From: Anaerolineae bacterium
GTDB taxonomy: Bacteria > Chloroflexota > Anaerolineae > Anaerolineales > Villigracilaceae
NCBI GenBank assembly: GCA_003158885.1
Contig: PMLN01000268.1
Span: 1-5,351, forward strand
DNA length: 5,351 nucleotides
Reading direction: 5' to 3'
The notes below the pieces were generated by a model that saw only the letters and a program-made list of their open reading frames with translations, did no database searches and was not told the origin of the DNA. This document shows positions 1-5,351 of the stretch, in pieces; the first letter of the stretch is position 1, and each line of letters begins with the position of its first letter. Position numbers and translations under genes: made by a program.

Positions 1-294
1 ACCGCCGCCGATGCCGCGGACGCCGCTACCCAGCGGGAACCTCGTTCCCCATCACTACGGGCAGGTAGTCCATTTCGAATTCATAACAACAGCATGGCGC
101 GTATATATCAGGGGCCTAGTGTGAAATGCGGCGGGCCCGTCTCGCGCGCAGGGGCAGCCGCGGGCAGCGGGTTCGGAGGCGCGCCGCGATCGAACGGCGG
201 GGGCTGTGCGCGGCGAGTTCGGGGCCGCCCGCCGCTATGTGAGGTCCGTCGTCGGGTCGATCGGCAGCAGGACCGCCGGCCGGGGCGCCCGCCG
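1..294. other. GC-rich stretch without a supportable gene
   Basis: This stretch lies downstream of the phosphoesterase stop. Bases 1-60 are about 72% GC, 61-120 about 47%, and from about 120 onward GC is again very high. Several frames stay open only because AT-rich stop codons are rare; their products are rich in R, G and A and show no motif I recognise. A short minus-strand frame in the lower-GC patch ends at a TAG near position 22 (residues ...DYLPVVMGNEVPAG), but it has a stop only about 100 bp upstream and no support. I see no convincing terminator: there are GC-rich inverted repeats (for example 182-186 with 195-199) but no T-tract. Confidence 0.5.
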
Positions 295-347
295 CTATGT
301 GAGGTCCGTCGTCGGGTCGATCGGCAGCAGGACCGCCGGCCGGGGCG
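226..347. repeat. Exact tandem duplication, 60-bp period, about two copies
   Basis: Bases 226-287 are identical to 286-347, giving two perfect head-to-tail copies with a 60-bp period. The right copy encodes the last residues of the phosphoesterase (RPAVLLPIDPTTDLT) and its TAG at 295-297. The left copy repeats the same codons and a second TAG at 235-237, but it lies wholly beyond the stop. The protein is therefore unchanged by the duplication. Perfect identity means it is recent or is an assembly artefact. Confidence 0.95.
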
Positions 348-1704
348 GCTGGTTGAAGTTGAAGTCGGCCTTGAGATCGCCGAGCTGCGGGGCGTTCTCC
401 CGGACGTCCGGGCGCGAGTCGGGCCGGCCGTCGGTCGCCGGGTCGAGTCGCCGGCCCCCCAGGAAGTCGTCTTCGATGAACTTGAGATACGCATCGAAGC
501 TCAGGGTCTGATGATCGATATAGCCCGCGCGAGCGTACGGGCTGATCACCAGCGCCGGGACTCGGAGGCCGTAGCCGTTGCCGTCGACCGTCGGCGGCAC
601 GACGTTGTCGTAGAAGCCGCCCCAGTCGTCCCAGGCCAGGAAGATGGCCGTGCTTGACCAGTCCGGGCCTTGCATGATGGCGTTGATCAAACCGGTGACG
701 TAGGTCTGCCCAACCGTAATGGATGACGGCGGGTGTTCGCTCGTCCTATTATTTGGAATCACCCACGAGACATTGGGAAGTATGCCGTTATTGGCGGCAG
801 TGTAGAATTTATCCAGTTGCTGGATGTTGCCCAATTGATTGTCTTCGTGCACCGTATCGAAGTATGGAAGCGGGTTCCAAATCTCAGGCGTGGTTGCTTT
901 CTGTGGTTTGGGTGTGCAAGCCACTGGACCTGTAATCTCATCACAATCTGGCTGGGTTCCTGGCGCCACATAATATCTCCATGAAACGTGGTTCTTGTAT
1001 AACAGGTATGTCAAGTCTGTCCACGCATAGATGGGTACCTTGTATGGTGTTACGCCCAGGATGAGGCTGTCGGGTTTATCAATTTCACTGGTGCAGCTCA
1101 TTGGATCGTGGCTGGCACATTTCGCCGACCATTCCGAAACCATAAAAAGGTGGGCAGGGAGACTCCAGGATGCAGTCGGCTCGAACATGTGATCCTGAAG
1201 CACGAAGTTATCTGCGTACGCCCAATAGTTTGGAATTTCGCGCCGGTCATGATAGCCCATTACGTCCGGCTGGCTTCCAATCATTCCCTCCGAACAGTTT
1301 GGATCATCGTTATGCTGGCAATAGGTTTGGACCGCGGCCCGCTGTACCTCAACGAATTTATCCATTTTGCCGCCGTCTAGGTCGGTAAGCGCGGCTCCTA
1401 CGCCGTGGCCTCCGCCGGTATTGACCACATTGGGATCGTGATACGGTTGGACGCACTGCCCGGTTTTGGGGTCCGGCGAACAGACCGTTGGGACTCCGTT
1501 CTTCATCGGGATCCCGTCCGCGCCTGGATAGGTGCCAAAGTAGGAATCGAAGGAACGATTCTCCTGCATAATGATCACGATATGCTTGATCTTGTGAATG
1601 CCTTGTGGGCCGTTGGATGCGTTGCCGTTGGGTTGGGAAGTTGCACATCCCGCTGCAATAAGGATAACCATCAGCGCGGATATGATTCGGTGCTTTATGT
1701 TCAT
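295..1704 (-). CDS. Lipoprotein of the AcpA/phospholipase C phosphoesterase family
   Basis: This 469-residue protein belongs to the phosphoesterase family of bacterial phospholipases C and acid phosphatase AcpA, which hydrolyse phosphate esters with a metal-dependent alkaline-phosphatase-like fold. Residues 1-20 form a lipoprotein signal (basic start, hydrophobic core, IAAGC with Cys20), so it should be exported and lipid-anchored. Family motifs follow: HIVIIMQENRSFDSYFG at 41-57, with E48/N49 expected to bind metal; ASWSLPAHLF at 178-187, where S181 is my inferred nucleophile; SEHPPSS at 322-328; and AWDDWGGFYD at 357-366, with D359/D360 expected to bind metal. The C-terminal DATDGRPD-like and FNFNQPPRP segments match the full-length family ending. 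N367 follows FYD where I expect His. The start has an SD-like GGAG four bases upstream. Codon use changes sharply near residue 333: about 90% G/C at third positions afterwards, about 59% just before. Substrate unknown: phospholipid or another phosphate ester. Confidence 0.88.
   Translation of the reverse strand: MNIKHRIISALMVILIAAGCATSQPNGNASNGPQGIHKIKHIVIIMQENRSFDSYFGTYPGADGIPMKNGVPTVCSPDPKTGQCVQPYHDPNVVNTGGGHGVGAALTDLDGGKMDKFVEVQRAAVQTYCQHNDDPNCSEGMIGSQPDVMGYHDRREIPNYWAYADNFVLQDHMFEPTASWSLPAHLFMVSEWSAKCASHDPMSCTSEIDKPDSLILGVTPYKVPIYAWTDLTYLLYKNHVSWRYYVAPGTQPDCDEITGPVACTPKPQKATTPEIWNPLPYFDTVHEDNQLGNIQQLDKFYTAANNGILPNVSWVIPNNRTSEHPPSSITVGQTYVTGLINAIMQGPDWSSTAIFLAWDDWGGFYDNVVPPTVDGNGYGLRVPALVISPYARAGYIDHQTLSFDAYLKFIEDDFLGGRRLDPATDGRPDSRPDVRENAPQLGDLKADFNFNQPPRPAVLLPIDPTTDLT
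700..725. other. Composition breakpoint inside the phosphoesterase gene
   Basis: Counting by eye, GC is about 68% over 361-660 and falls to about 50% over 781-960. On the coding strand, third positions are almost all G or C from about codon 334 to the end, but mixed before it. The frame and the family motifs are intact across the break, which lies between the EHPP motif and the DDWGG motif. The exact point cannot be fixed from one sequence. Confidence 0.7.
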
Positions 1705-1707
1705 TGT

Positions 1708-1712
1708 TCTCC
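1708..1712 (-). promoter_or_regulatory. Shine-Dalgarno of the phosphoesterase gene
   Basis: On the minus strand GGAGA lies three bases before the ATG at 1704 (GGAG four bases before). It supports this start, which also gives a complete lipoprotein signal peptide. Confidence 0.65.
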
Positions 1713-1742
1713 ATGTTCAGACTGATTAAATTTTTACATCAC

Positions 1743-1748
1743 ATTATA
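1743..1748 (-). promoter_or_regulatory. Possible -10 box (TATAAT) upstream of the phosphoesterase
   Basis: A perfect TATAAT on the minus strand sits about 40 bases before the ATG, which would give a leader of roughly 30 nt. There is no good -35: the hexamer at 17-bp spacing (CCAGTT) is unlike TTGACA, and there is no extended -10 TG. The site also falls in an AT-rich patch, so chance is a real alternative. Confidence 0.3.
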
Positions 1749-1819
1749 TTACTTGGAATGGCTTAACTGGTTATGAGCATTTTGCGGGGGTATCTAAAGC
1801 CGAAATGAAATATCATTAT

Positions 1820-1854
1820 GTCGTTGCGAGAGTGCTCTTCTCGAAGCAATCTCC
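1820..1854. repeat. Short hairpin element, probably a dispersed intergenic repeat
   Basis: TTGC GAGA at 1824-1831 pairs with TCTC at 1839-1842 and GCAA at 1846-1849, leaving a three-base bulge. The outline GTCGTTGCGAG...GAAGCAATCTCC resembles a repeat I remember as scattered between genes in many bacterial genomes. Only one copy is in this window, so its repeat status rests on memory. Confidence 0.45.
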
Positions 1855-1953
1855 TGTAGGATTCGAGAAGTAGACAAAATAGTAGGCTGGTCAATATCTT
1901 AAGATAGGGATCATAAGTGCGTTGCGAAGTTCTCAGAGAAAATAAAGCAAAAA

Positions 1954-1980
1954 GACTCTGTGTAATCTGTGAAATCTGTG
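1954..1980. repeat. Three tandem 9-nt repeats (consensus WAATCTGTG)
   Basis: GACTCTGTG, TAATCTGTG and AAATCTGTG follow one another directly, starting 22 bases beyond the DUF255 stop. The minus-strand form (CACAGATTTCACAGATTACA) resembles a widespread intergenic repeat motif that I recall from several phyla. Function unknown. Confidence 0.7.
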
Positions 1981-2001
1981 GACTGCTTTTTCGGCATCTT
2001 G

Positions 2002-4053
2002 CTAAAGCAATTGTCTTAGTTCCTTGATCGAGTTCACCGGCTGTCTGCAAACGAAATGTTCGCACACATAGGCGGTCGCTTTATTTTCTTTTAGCGGGCG
2101 ATCCATTAATAACGCCGGCGCGTCTTGCGGCGGGGGATAAGCCGAGGCGGCCGCGATCATATTCGGCCGGTATTCGTTCCAGATCAATCGCATCAATTCT
2201 TGTGCGCTTTCATCCTTCTGATTGAAGACCACGGCAACCTGTTTGCCGTTATCGAAAGCAAAATCCGCCGCGCACAGCCAGCGTGCGAAGCCCATCGGAT
2301 AGCGCATGGCGGAGTCTGTGATCGTGCGCAGCGCCTTCTCCGCCGCCTCGCGATATTCCGCCTTATCGGTGAAGGCCGCCAGTTTCAATAACGCCTCGCA
2401 GGCCAGTGCATTGCCGGAGGGTGTGGCGTTATCTTGCAGGTCTTTTGGCCGGATCAACAAGGTCTGCCCGTCATCCGGTGTATCGAAAAAACCTCCGCCC
2501 GTGTCGCTGAAGCGCGCCATCATTTCAACGGCCAGTTCTTCAGCGGCCGCGAACCAGCGCGGATCGAAGTCCGTTTGGTACAGCTCCAGCAGGCCAATGA
2601 TCAGCGCCGCGTAGTCTTCGAGGAACACTTCGCCGGTCGTTTTTCCAGCGCGCCAGGCACGCTGTAATTTCCCATCCGAACGCAGATTGGATAGCAAGAA
2701 ATCGGCGCTGCGTATAGCCACAATAAGATATTCCACTGCCTTTTCCTTTTCATCCAGGACGCGGGCCGTTTCAGCAAAGGCGTGCAGCATCAATCCGTTC
2801 CAGGCCGTCAAGATCTTATCGTCGGTGTTGGGGCGGACCCGCTGAGCACGCGCCGCCAGCAGTTTGGCATGGCAATCGTCTAATTTGGCGGCGACCGCCT
2901 CTTCTTCCAGTTTGAAGCGTGCTGCCAGCGAAGCATCATCCAGTGCGCGCTGTAAGACGGTTTTGCCCTCCCAGTTTCCTTTTTCCGTGATCCCGTAGGC
3001 CGCGCTGAAGAACTCGAAATCTGCCTCGTTCGGGATGGCCTCCCGGATCTCCGACCTGCTCCAAACATAAAATCTGCCTTCTTCGCCCTGTGAGTCTGCG
3101 TCCAGTGATGAATAGAATCCGCCTTCCGGGTGCGTCATCTCACGCGCCACGAAATCCAGCGTTTCGATGACCACACGCTTGAAGAAGGGTTCGTGCGTGA
3201 TCTGCCAGGCGTGCAGATAGGCCAGCGCTAGTTGAGCATTATCGTAAAGCATCTTCTCGAAGTGCGGCACACGCCAGAAGTTGTCGGTGGAATAGCGTGC
3301 AAAGCCGCCGCCAACTGCATCGTACATGCCGCCGCGCGCCATGGCTCTCAGGGCGTGCAGTGCGGTCTTTAGGATTGCATCCCGTTTGGCCGGTTCTGTG
3401 AGCGACCTGTGAAATAAATATTCGATCGTCATCGGCTGTGGAAATTTGGGCGCCGCGCCCCAGCCGCCGTAGCCCCAATCGTAATTATCCAGGATGGCGG
3501 TTGTGATCTGGTTCAGGTTTTCCTGTGTGAGGCCGTCAGCTTGAGTCTGAATGGAAAAGGCTTGCCCCAGGTGCTGCGTGAGTTGGTTGCCCACGCGCTC
3601 CACTTCACTGCGCTCATCCTTCCAGGTGTTGATAATACCGAGCAGTACATCCCGGAAGGACGGCATGTTGTAACGCGCGGCGGGCGGGAAGTAGGTGCCT
3701 GCATAAAAGGGGCGCAGGTCGGGCGTCAGGAAGACCGACATCGGCCAGCCGCCCGAGCCGGTTAGCGCCTGTGTGGCCTGCATGTAGATGGCGTCCAGGT
3801 CGGGTCGTTCTTCGCGATCCACCTTGATGCAGATAAAGTTCTCGTTCATCAATGCCGCGATGGCGGGGTCTTCGAAGGATTCATGCGCCATCACGTGGCA
3901 CCAGTGACAGGCCGCGTACCCGATGCTGAGGAAGATCGGTTTGTTTTCGGTGCGCGCTCTCGCCAGAGCCTCTGCGCCCCAGGGATACCAGTCAACGGGG
4001 TTGTTCGCGTGTTGGAGCAGGTAGGGAGAGGTGGAATGGATCAGATGGTTCAT
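2002..4053 (-). CDS. DUF255 / YyaL-SPATA20 family thioredoxin-fold protein
   Basis: From the ATG at 4053 this is 683 residues, the usual family length. The N-terminal thioredoxin-like domain (about 1-165) has the family hallmarks SPYLLQHANNPVDWYPW (9-25), CHWC (49-52), VDREERPD (78-85), GGWPMSVFLTP (100-110) and AGTYFP (117-122). The rest should fold as an alpha/alpha six-hairpin barrel like glycosidases and 2-epimerases, with GGGFARYSTD, VPHFEKMLYDNAQLA, SLDADS, KILTAWNGLM and NATPSGNALA visible. The two CxxC cysteines suggest redox chemistry, but no reaction is established for the family. No signal peptide, so presumably cytosolic. I chose 4053 because family members begin a few residues before SPYLLQHA. 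The alternative ATG at 4164 adds 37 residues encoded largely by an intergenic repeat, yet it has the better SD-like sequence (AAGG, four bases away); 4053 has none. No frameshift seen. Confidence 0.93.
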   Translation of the reverse strand: MNHLIHSTSPYLLQHANNPVDWYPWGAEALARARTENKPIFLSIGYAACHWCHVMAHESFEDPAIAALMNENFICIKVDREERPDLDAIYMQATQALTGSGGWPMSVFLTPDLRPFYAGTYFPPAARYNMPSFRDVLLGIINTWKDERSEVERVGNQLTQHLGQAFSIQTQADGLTQENLNQITTAILDNYDWGYGGWGAAPKFPQPMTIEYLFHRSLTEPAKRDAILKTALHALRAMARGGMYDAVGGGFARYSTDNFWRVPHFEKMLYDNAQLALAYLHAWQITHEPFFKRVVIETLDFVAREMTHPEGGFYSSLDADSQGEEGRFYVWSRSEIREAIPNEADFEFFSAAYGITEKGNWEGKTVLQRALDDASLAARFKLEEEAVAAKLDDCHAKLLAARAQRVRPNTDDKILTAWNGLMLHAFAETARVLDEKEKAVEYLIVAIRSADFLLSNLRSDGKLQRAWRAGKTTGEVFLEDYAALIIGLLELYQTDFDPRWFAAAEELAVEMMARFSDTGGGFFDTPDDGQTLLIRPKDLQDNATPSGNALACEALLKLAAFTDKAEYREAAEKALRTITDSAMRYPMGFARWLCAADFAFDNGKQVAVVFNQKDESAQELMRLIWNEYRPNMIAAASAYPPPQDAPALLMDRPLKENKATAYVCEHFVCRQPVNSIKELRQLL

Positions 4054-4070
4054 GGGGATATTACATATGC

Positions 4071-4130
4071 TTCCATCTATGAATTCTCCCCTCTCCGCCT
4101 GTGGGAGAGGGGTTAGGGGTGAGGGGGCGA
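4071..4130. repeat. Intergenic hairpin repeat, copy 1
   Basis: Bases 4071-4097 match 4272-4298 at 26 of 27 positions. Here a perfect 9-bp stem, CCCCTCTCC (4088-4096) with GGAGAGGGG (4104-4112), encloses a 7-nt loop; a G-rich tail (TTAGGGGTGAGGGGG) follows. There is no T-tract on either side, so it is not a classic terminator. Read on the minus strand it encodes SPLTPLPQAERGE in the possible DUF255 extension. I recall such sequences as common dispersed elements in Chloroflexota and other genomes. Confidence 0.8.
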
Positions 4131-4271
4131 CGGGCGTGAGGGACGTGAGCTCTGTATCCTGCATCGCACCTTAGTTGACGGAATGAATCTTCTCGATGGC
4201 CTTACTCCGCTTAAACGGTCTGGCCTCCCCGTTTGGTGCGACGCATCACCATCCTTGTTATGTCATTGCCT

Positions 4272-4345
4272 TTCCATCTATAAATTCTCCCCTCTCCGTT
4301 TATTAGAGAGGGTCGCGCAGCACGCCGAAGGCGACGGGGGTGAGG
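4272..4345. repeat. Intergenic hairpin repeat, copy 2
   Basis: This copy shares 26 of 27 leading bases with copy 1. Its stem is shorter, CCCTCTC (4290-4296) with GAGAGGG (4306-4312) and a 9-nt loop, and its loop and right flank have diverged. A GCGACGGG...GTGAGGG tail resembles the end of copy 1 after an extra segment. Both copies have the same orientation, about 200 bp apart. Confidence 0.75.
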
Positions 4346-4385
4346 GCGGTCGCAAGCTTCAACATCTTCACCAACTCAGATAAAG

Positions 4386-4435
4386 CCTGTCCGTCCTGTA
4401 AGACCTGTCAGACTTTCCGACCTATAAGACTTTCC
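4386..4435. repeat. Degenerate 9-nt tandem repeats beside the TIR gene stop
   Basis: Successive units CCTGTCCGT, CCTGTAAGA, CCTGTCAGA, CTTTCCGA, CCTATAAGA and CTTTCC run up to four bases from the TIR stop. The spacing is nine bases with one unit of eight. It is in the 3' region of the TIR transcript. It does not form an obvious terminator hairpin. Confidence 0.7.
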
Positions 4436-4438
4436 CCT

Positions 4439-5351
4439 TCATCCTTCCGGCTTCTTATAAAACAAATCCAGGCCTTGCAATAACTTGGCAAACTTCTCAT
4501 CGAAGGTAGCTTTATCCTCCCACTTCGAAAAATCCAAAATGTTATATTCCATCACCTGCTCCATTAACCTCTCCGGCCACTTGCTTTCCTTCCAACTCTC
4601 ATCCAGCGCCACCGGACACAGCACATCCCGCCCCAGCTCCTTCTCAAGCGTGCGCGCCTTACGCACTTCATGCTCAACCCAATCGCTTGCTAGTGAACGT
4701 TCAGAAAGAACTAGCAGAACAATTCGATTTTGCTGAATTGCACGGTCAATCTGTGTTTCTATTCTTCCAGCTTTCAGATCATGAATATCCCGCCAGAACC
4801 GCACACCTTTCTCTGTCAGCGCCTTGTCCATCCTATCCACAAACTCCGTATCCCCATGCGAGTATGAAATAAACAGCGGGTTGATTTGTATCGCCTGCGT
4901 CGCTCGCAGATCATAGATTTGATAAACTATCTTATTAGTTTCCTCGTTGGTCAAGTCAGGATTGTAAATCTTTGAATACTCGATATCAATATCGCTTAAC
5001 CCGCACCCTCGCAGGAACGCCTCTGGAATCCTCCCCTTTGATAATTGAATCGTATCAGTGCCAATTGTGGAGGCGAATTGATGTTCTATTTCTTCCAACC
5101 CAATCACTTCGCTTAAATCAAGGTTTATAAACTTCGTCGCTAATGCGATTGCTTTATTGAGTTTAGCTCCACGGAGATCGGTTCCACGGAGATCGACTCC
5201 ACGGAGATCGGCTCCACGGAGATCGGCTTCAAGGAGATCGTCTACACTGAGATCGGCTTTACGGAGATCGGCTTCAATGAGATCGGTGTCAATGAGATCG
5301 GTGTCAATGAGATTGGCTCCATGGAGAACGGATCCACGGAGACGGGTTCCA
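4439..5351 (-). CDS. Pentapeptide-repeat / TIR domain fusion protein (5' end off window)
   Basis: 303 residues are visible, reading in from the right edge at 5350; the start lies outside. Visible residues 1-65 are thirteen pentapeptide repeats of the A(D/N)LXX type (for example EADLR GADLR GVDLR GTDLR), followed by about three degenerate ones. Such repeats fold as a right-handed quadrilateral beta-helix. A linker (about 82-157) carries FLRGCGLSD, YNPDLTNEE and YDLRATQA. The TIR domain begins at PLFISYSH (158-165), continues with RFWRDIHDLKAG (184-195) and VLLVLSERS, and has SDWVEHEV, in which E228 (Trp+4) matches the catalytic glutamate of NAD-cleaving TIRs. It ends 303 residues in with no transmembrane segment. 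I infer a cytosolic NADase or signalling protein; defence is a hypothesis, and no partner gene is visible. The GTG at 5107 is internal, since the frame is open upstream through the repeats. Confidence 0.9.
   Translation of the reverse strand, partial: GTRLRGSVLHGANLIDTDLIDTDLIEADLRKADLSVDDLLEADLRGADLRGVDLRGTDLRGAKLNKAIALATKFINLDLSEVIGLEEIEHQFASTIGTDTIQLSKGRIPEAFLRGCGLSDIDIEYSKIYNPDLTNEETNKIVYQIYDLRATQAIQINPLFISYSHGDTEFVDRMDKALTEKGVRFWRDIHDLKAGRIETQIDRAIQQNRIVLLVLSERSLASDWVEHEVRKARTLEKELGRDVLCPVALDESWKESKWPERLMEQVMEYNILDFSKWEDKATFDEKFAKLLQGLDLFYKKPEG
5156..5350. repeat. 15-bp DNA repeats encoding the pentapeptide array
   Basis: Thirteen 15-bp units (plus strand AGATCGGCTCCACGG-like) encode one pentapeptide each and continue off the right edge. 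The period is perfect across 5276-5313, where two adjacent units (5276-5290 and 5291-5305) are identical and encode DTDLI twice. High DNA-level identity between units shows recent expansion by slippage or unequal crossing-over. The regular spacing is coding, not a CRISPR array. Confidence 0.9.

Larger units (their letters stand above)
1705..2001. other. Intergenic gap between DUF255 and phosphoesterase genes
   Basis: 297 bp without a credible gene; it is more AT-rich than the flanking genes. It holds the candidate promoter and ribosome binding site of the phosphoesterase, a hairpin element near 1820-1854 and a three-copy 9-nt repeat at 1954-1980. No clear rho-independent terminator for the DUF255 gene is visible. 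A minus-strand frame at 1763-2065 spans the gap but straddles the DUF255 3' end and shows no motif. Confidence 0.6.
4054..4438. other. Repeat-rich gap between the TIR and DUF255 genes
   Basis: 385 bp between the TIR gene stop and the preferred DUF255 start. It contains two hairpin repeat copies (4071-4130 and 4272-4345) and a degenerate 9-nt repeat array (4386-4435). Between them, about 4131-4271 shows no gene and no clear -10/-35 pair that I would call. The DUF255 promoter must lie here if that gene is transcribed independently. Confidence 0.6.

Noticed and set aside
182..199. Terminator hairpin for the phosphoesterase gene
   Set aside because: Only a 5-bp stem with an 8-nt loop in a very GC-rich tract and no T-run; expected by chance.
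108..494. 128-residue minus-strand frame overlapping the phosphoesterase 3' end
   Set aside because: It lies in another frame over the real gene, is Arg/Ser/Thr/Pro-rich and low-complexity, and again reflects high GC.
94..657. 187-residue plus-strand open frame, open from base 1
   Set aside because: It is antisense to the conserved phosphoesterase C-terminus and exists because stop codons are rare at this GC. The product is R/G/V-rich, contains the 60-bp duplication as a repeat, and has no recognisable motif.
4088..4112. Rho-independent terminator
   Set aside because: The stem is strong, but no T-tract follows on either strand, and the sequence recurs at 4272-4345 as a repeat.
4183..4383. 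66-residue plus-strand frame between the TIR and DUF255 genes
   Set aside because: It runs through the hairpin repeat, has no motif, and no Shine-Dalgarno that I trust.
4439..5107. TIR protein starting at the GTG at 5107 (222 residues)
   Set aside because: The frame stays open upstream to the window edge and encodes clear pentapeptide repeats, so this GTG is an internal valine codon.
5156..5351. CRISPR-like regular repeats
   Set aside because: The units are 15 bp with no spacers, and each encodes one pentapeptide in frame.
2002..5351. TIR gene and DUF255 gene as one defence operon
   Set aside because: They share a strand but are separated by about 385 bp of repeats. DUF255 proteins are widespread and not known defence partners; the context is too thin to link them.

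Overview
All three real genes lie on the minus strand. Read in their own direction they are: a pentapeptide-repeat/TIR fusion whose 5' part is cut off by the right window edge (4439-5351), a full-length DUF255 (YyaL/SPATA20-type) thioredoxin-fold protein (2002-4053, with a possible upstream start at 4164), and a lipoprotein of the AcpA/phospholipase C phosphoesterase family (295-1704). The intergenic gaps are long (about 300-385 bp) and full of short repeats, so the genes are probably separate transcription units and not an operon. Nothing in the window links them into one pathway.

No phylogenetic marker is present. The TIR linker and TIR sequence, the repeat-rich gaps and the moderate GC of most of the window resemble genomes of Chloroflexota (Anaerolineae-like) as I remember them. 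This is an inference with modest confidence.

Left end (1-294): no supportable gene. It holds a very GC-rich tract with an exact 60-bp tandem duplication at 226-347. One copy encodes the phosphoesterase C-terminus and stop, and the other lies just past that stop. The same high-GC character continues into the phosphoesterase gene up to about position 700-720, then drops sharply (about 68% GC at 361-660 against about 50% at 781-960) without breaking the reading frame. The gene is therefore mosaic, either by recombination with a high-GC homologue or as an assembly chimera.

Middle (1705-2001): a gap with a plausible promoter and ribosome binding site for the phosphoesterase and two short repeat elements. 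Then the DUF255 gene. The gap 4054-4438 holds two near-identical copies of a hairpin repeat, one of them inside the possible N-terminal extension of the DUF255 protein, plus an array of about 9-nt degenerate repeats next to the TIR gene stop.

Right end: the most biologically suggestive item is the pentapeptide-repeat/linker/TIR protein. It carries the TIR glutamate expected of an NADase effector, so an immune or cell-suicide role is possible. No partner gene is visible here.
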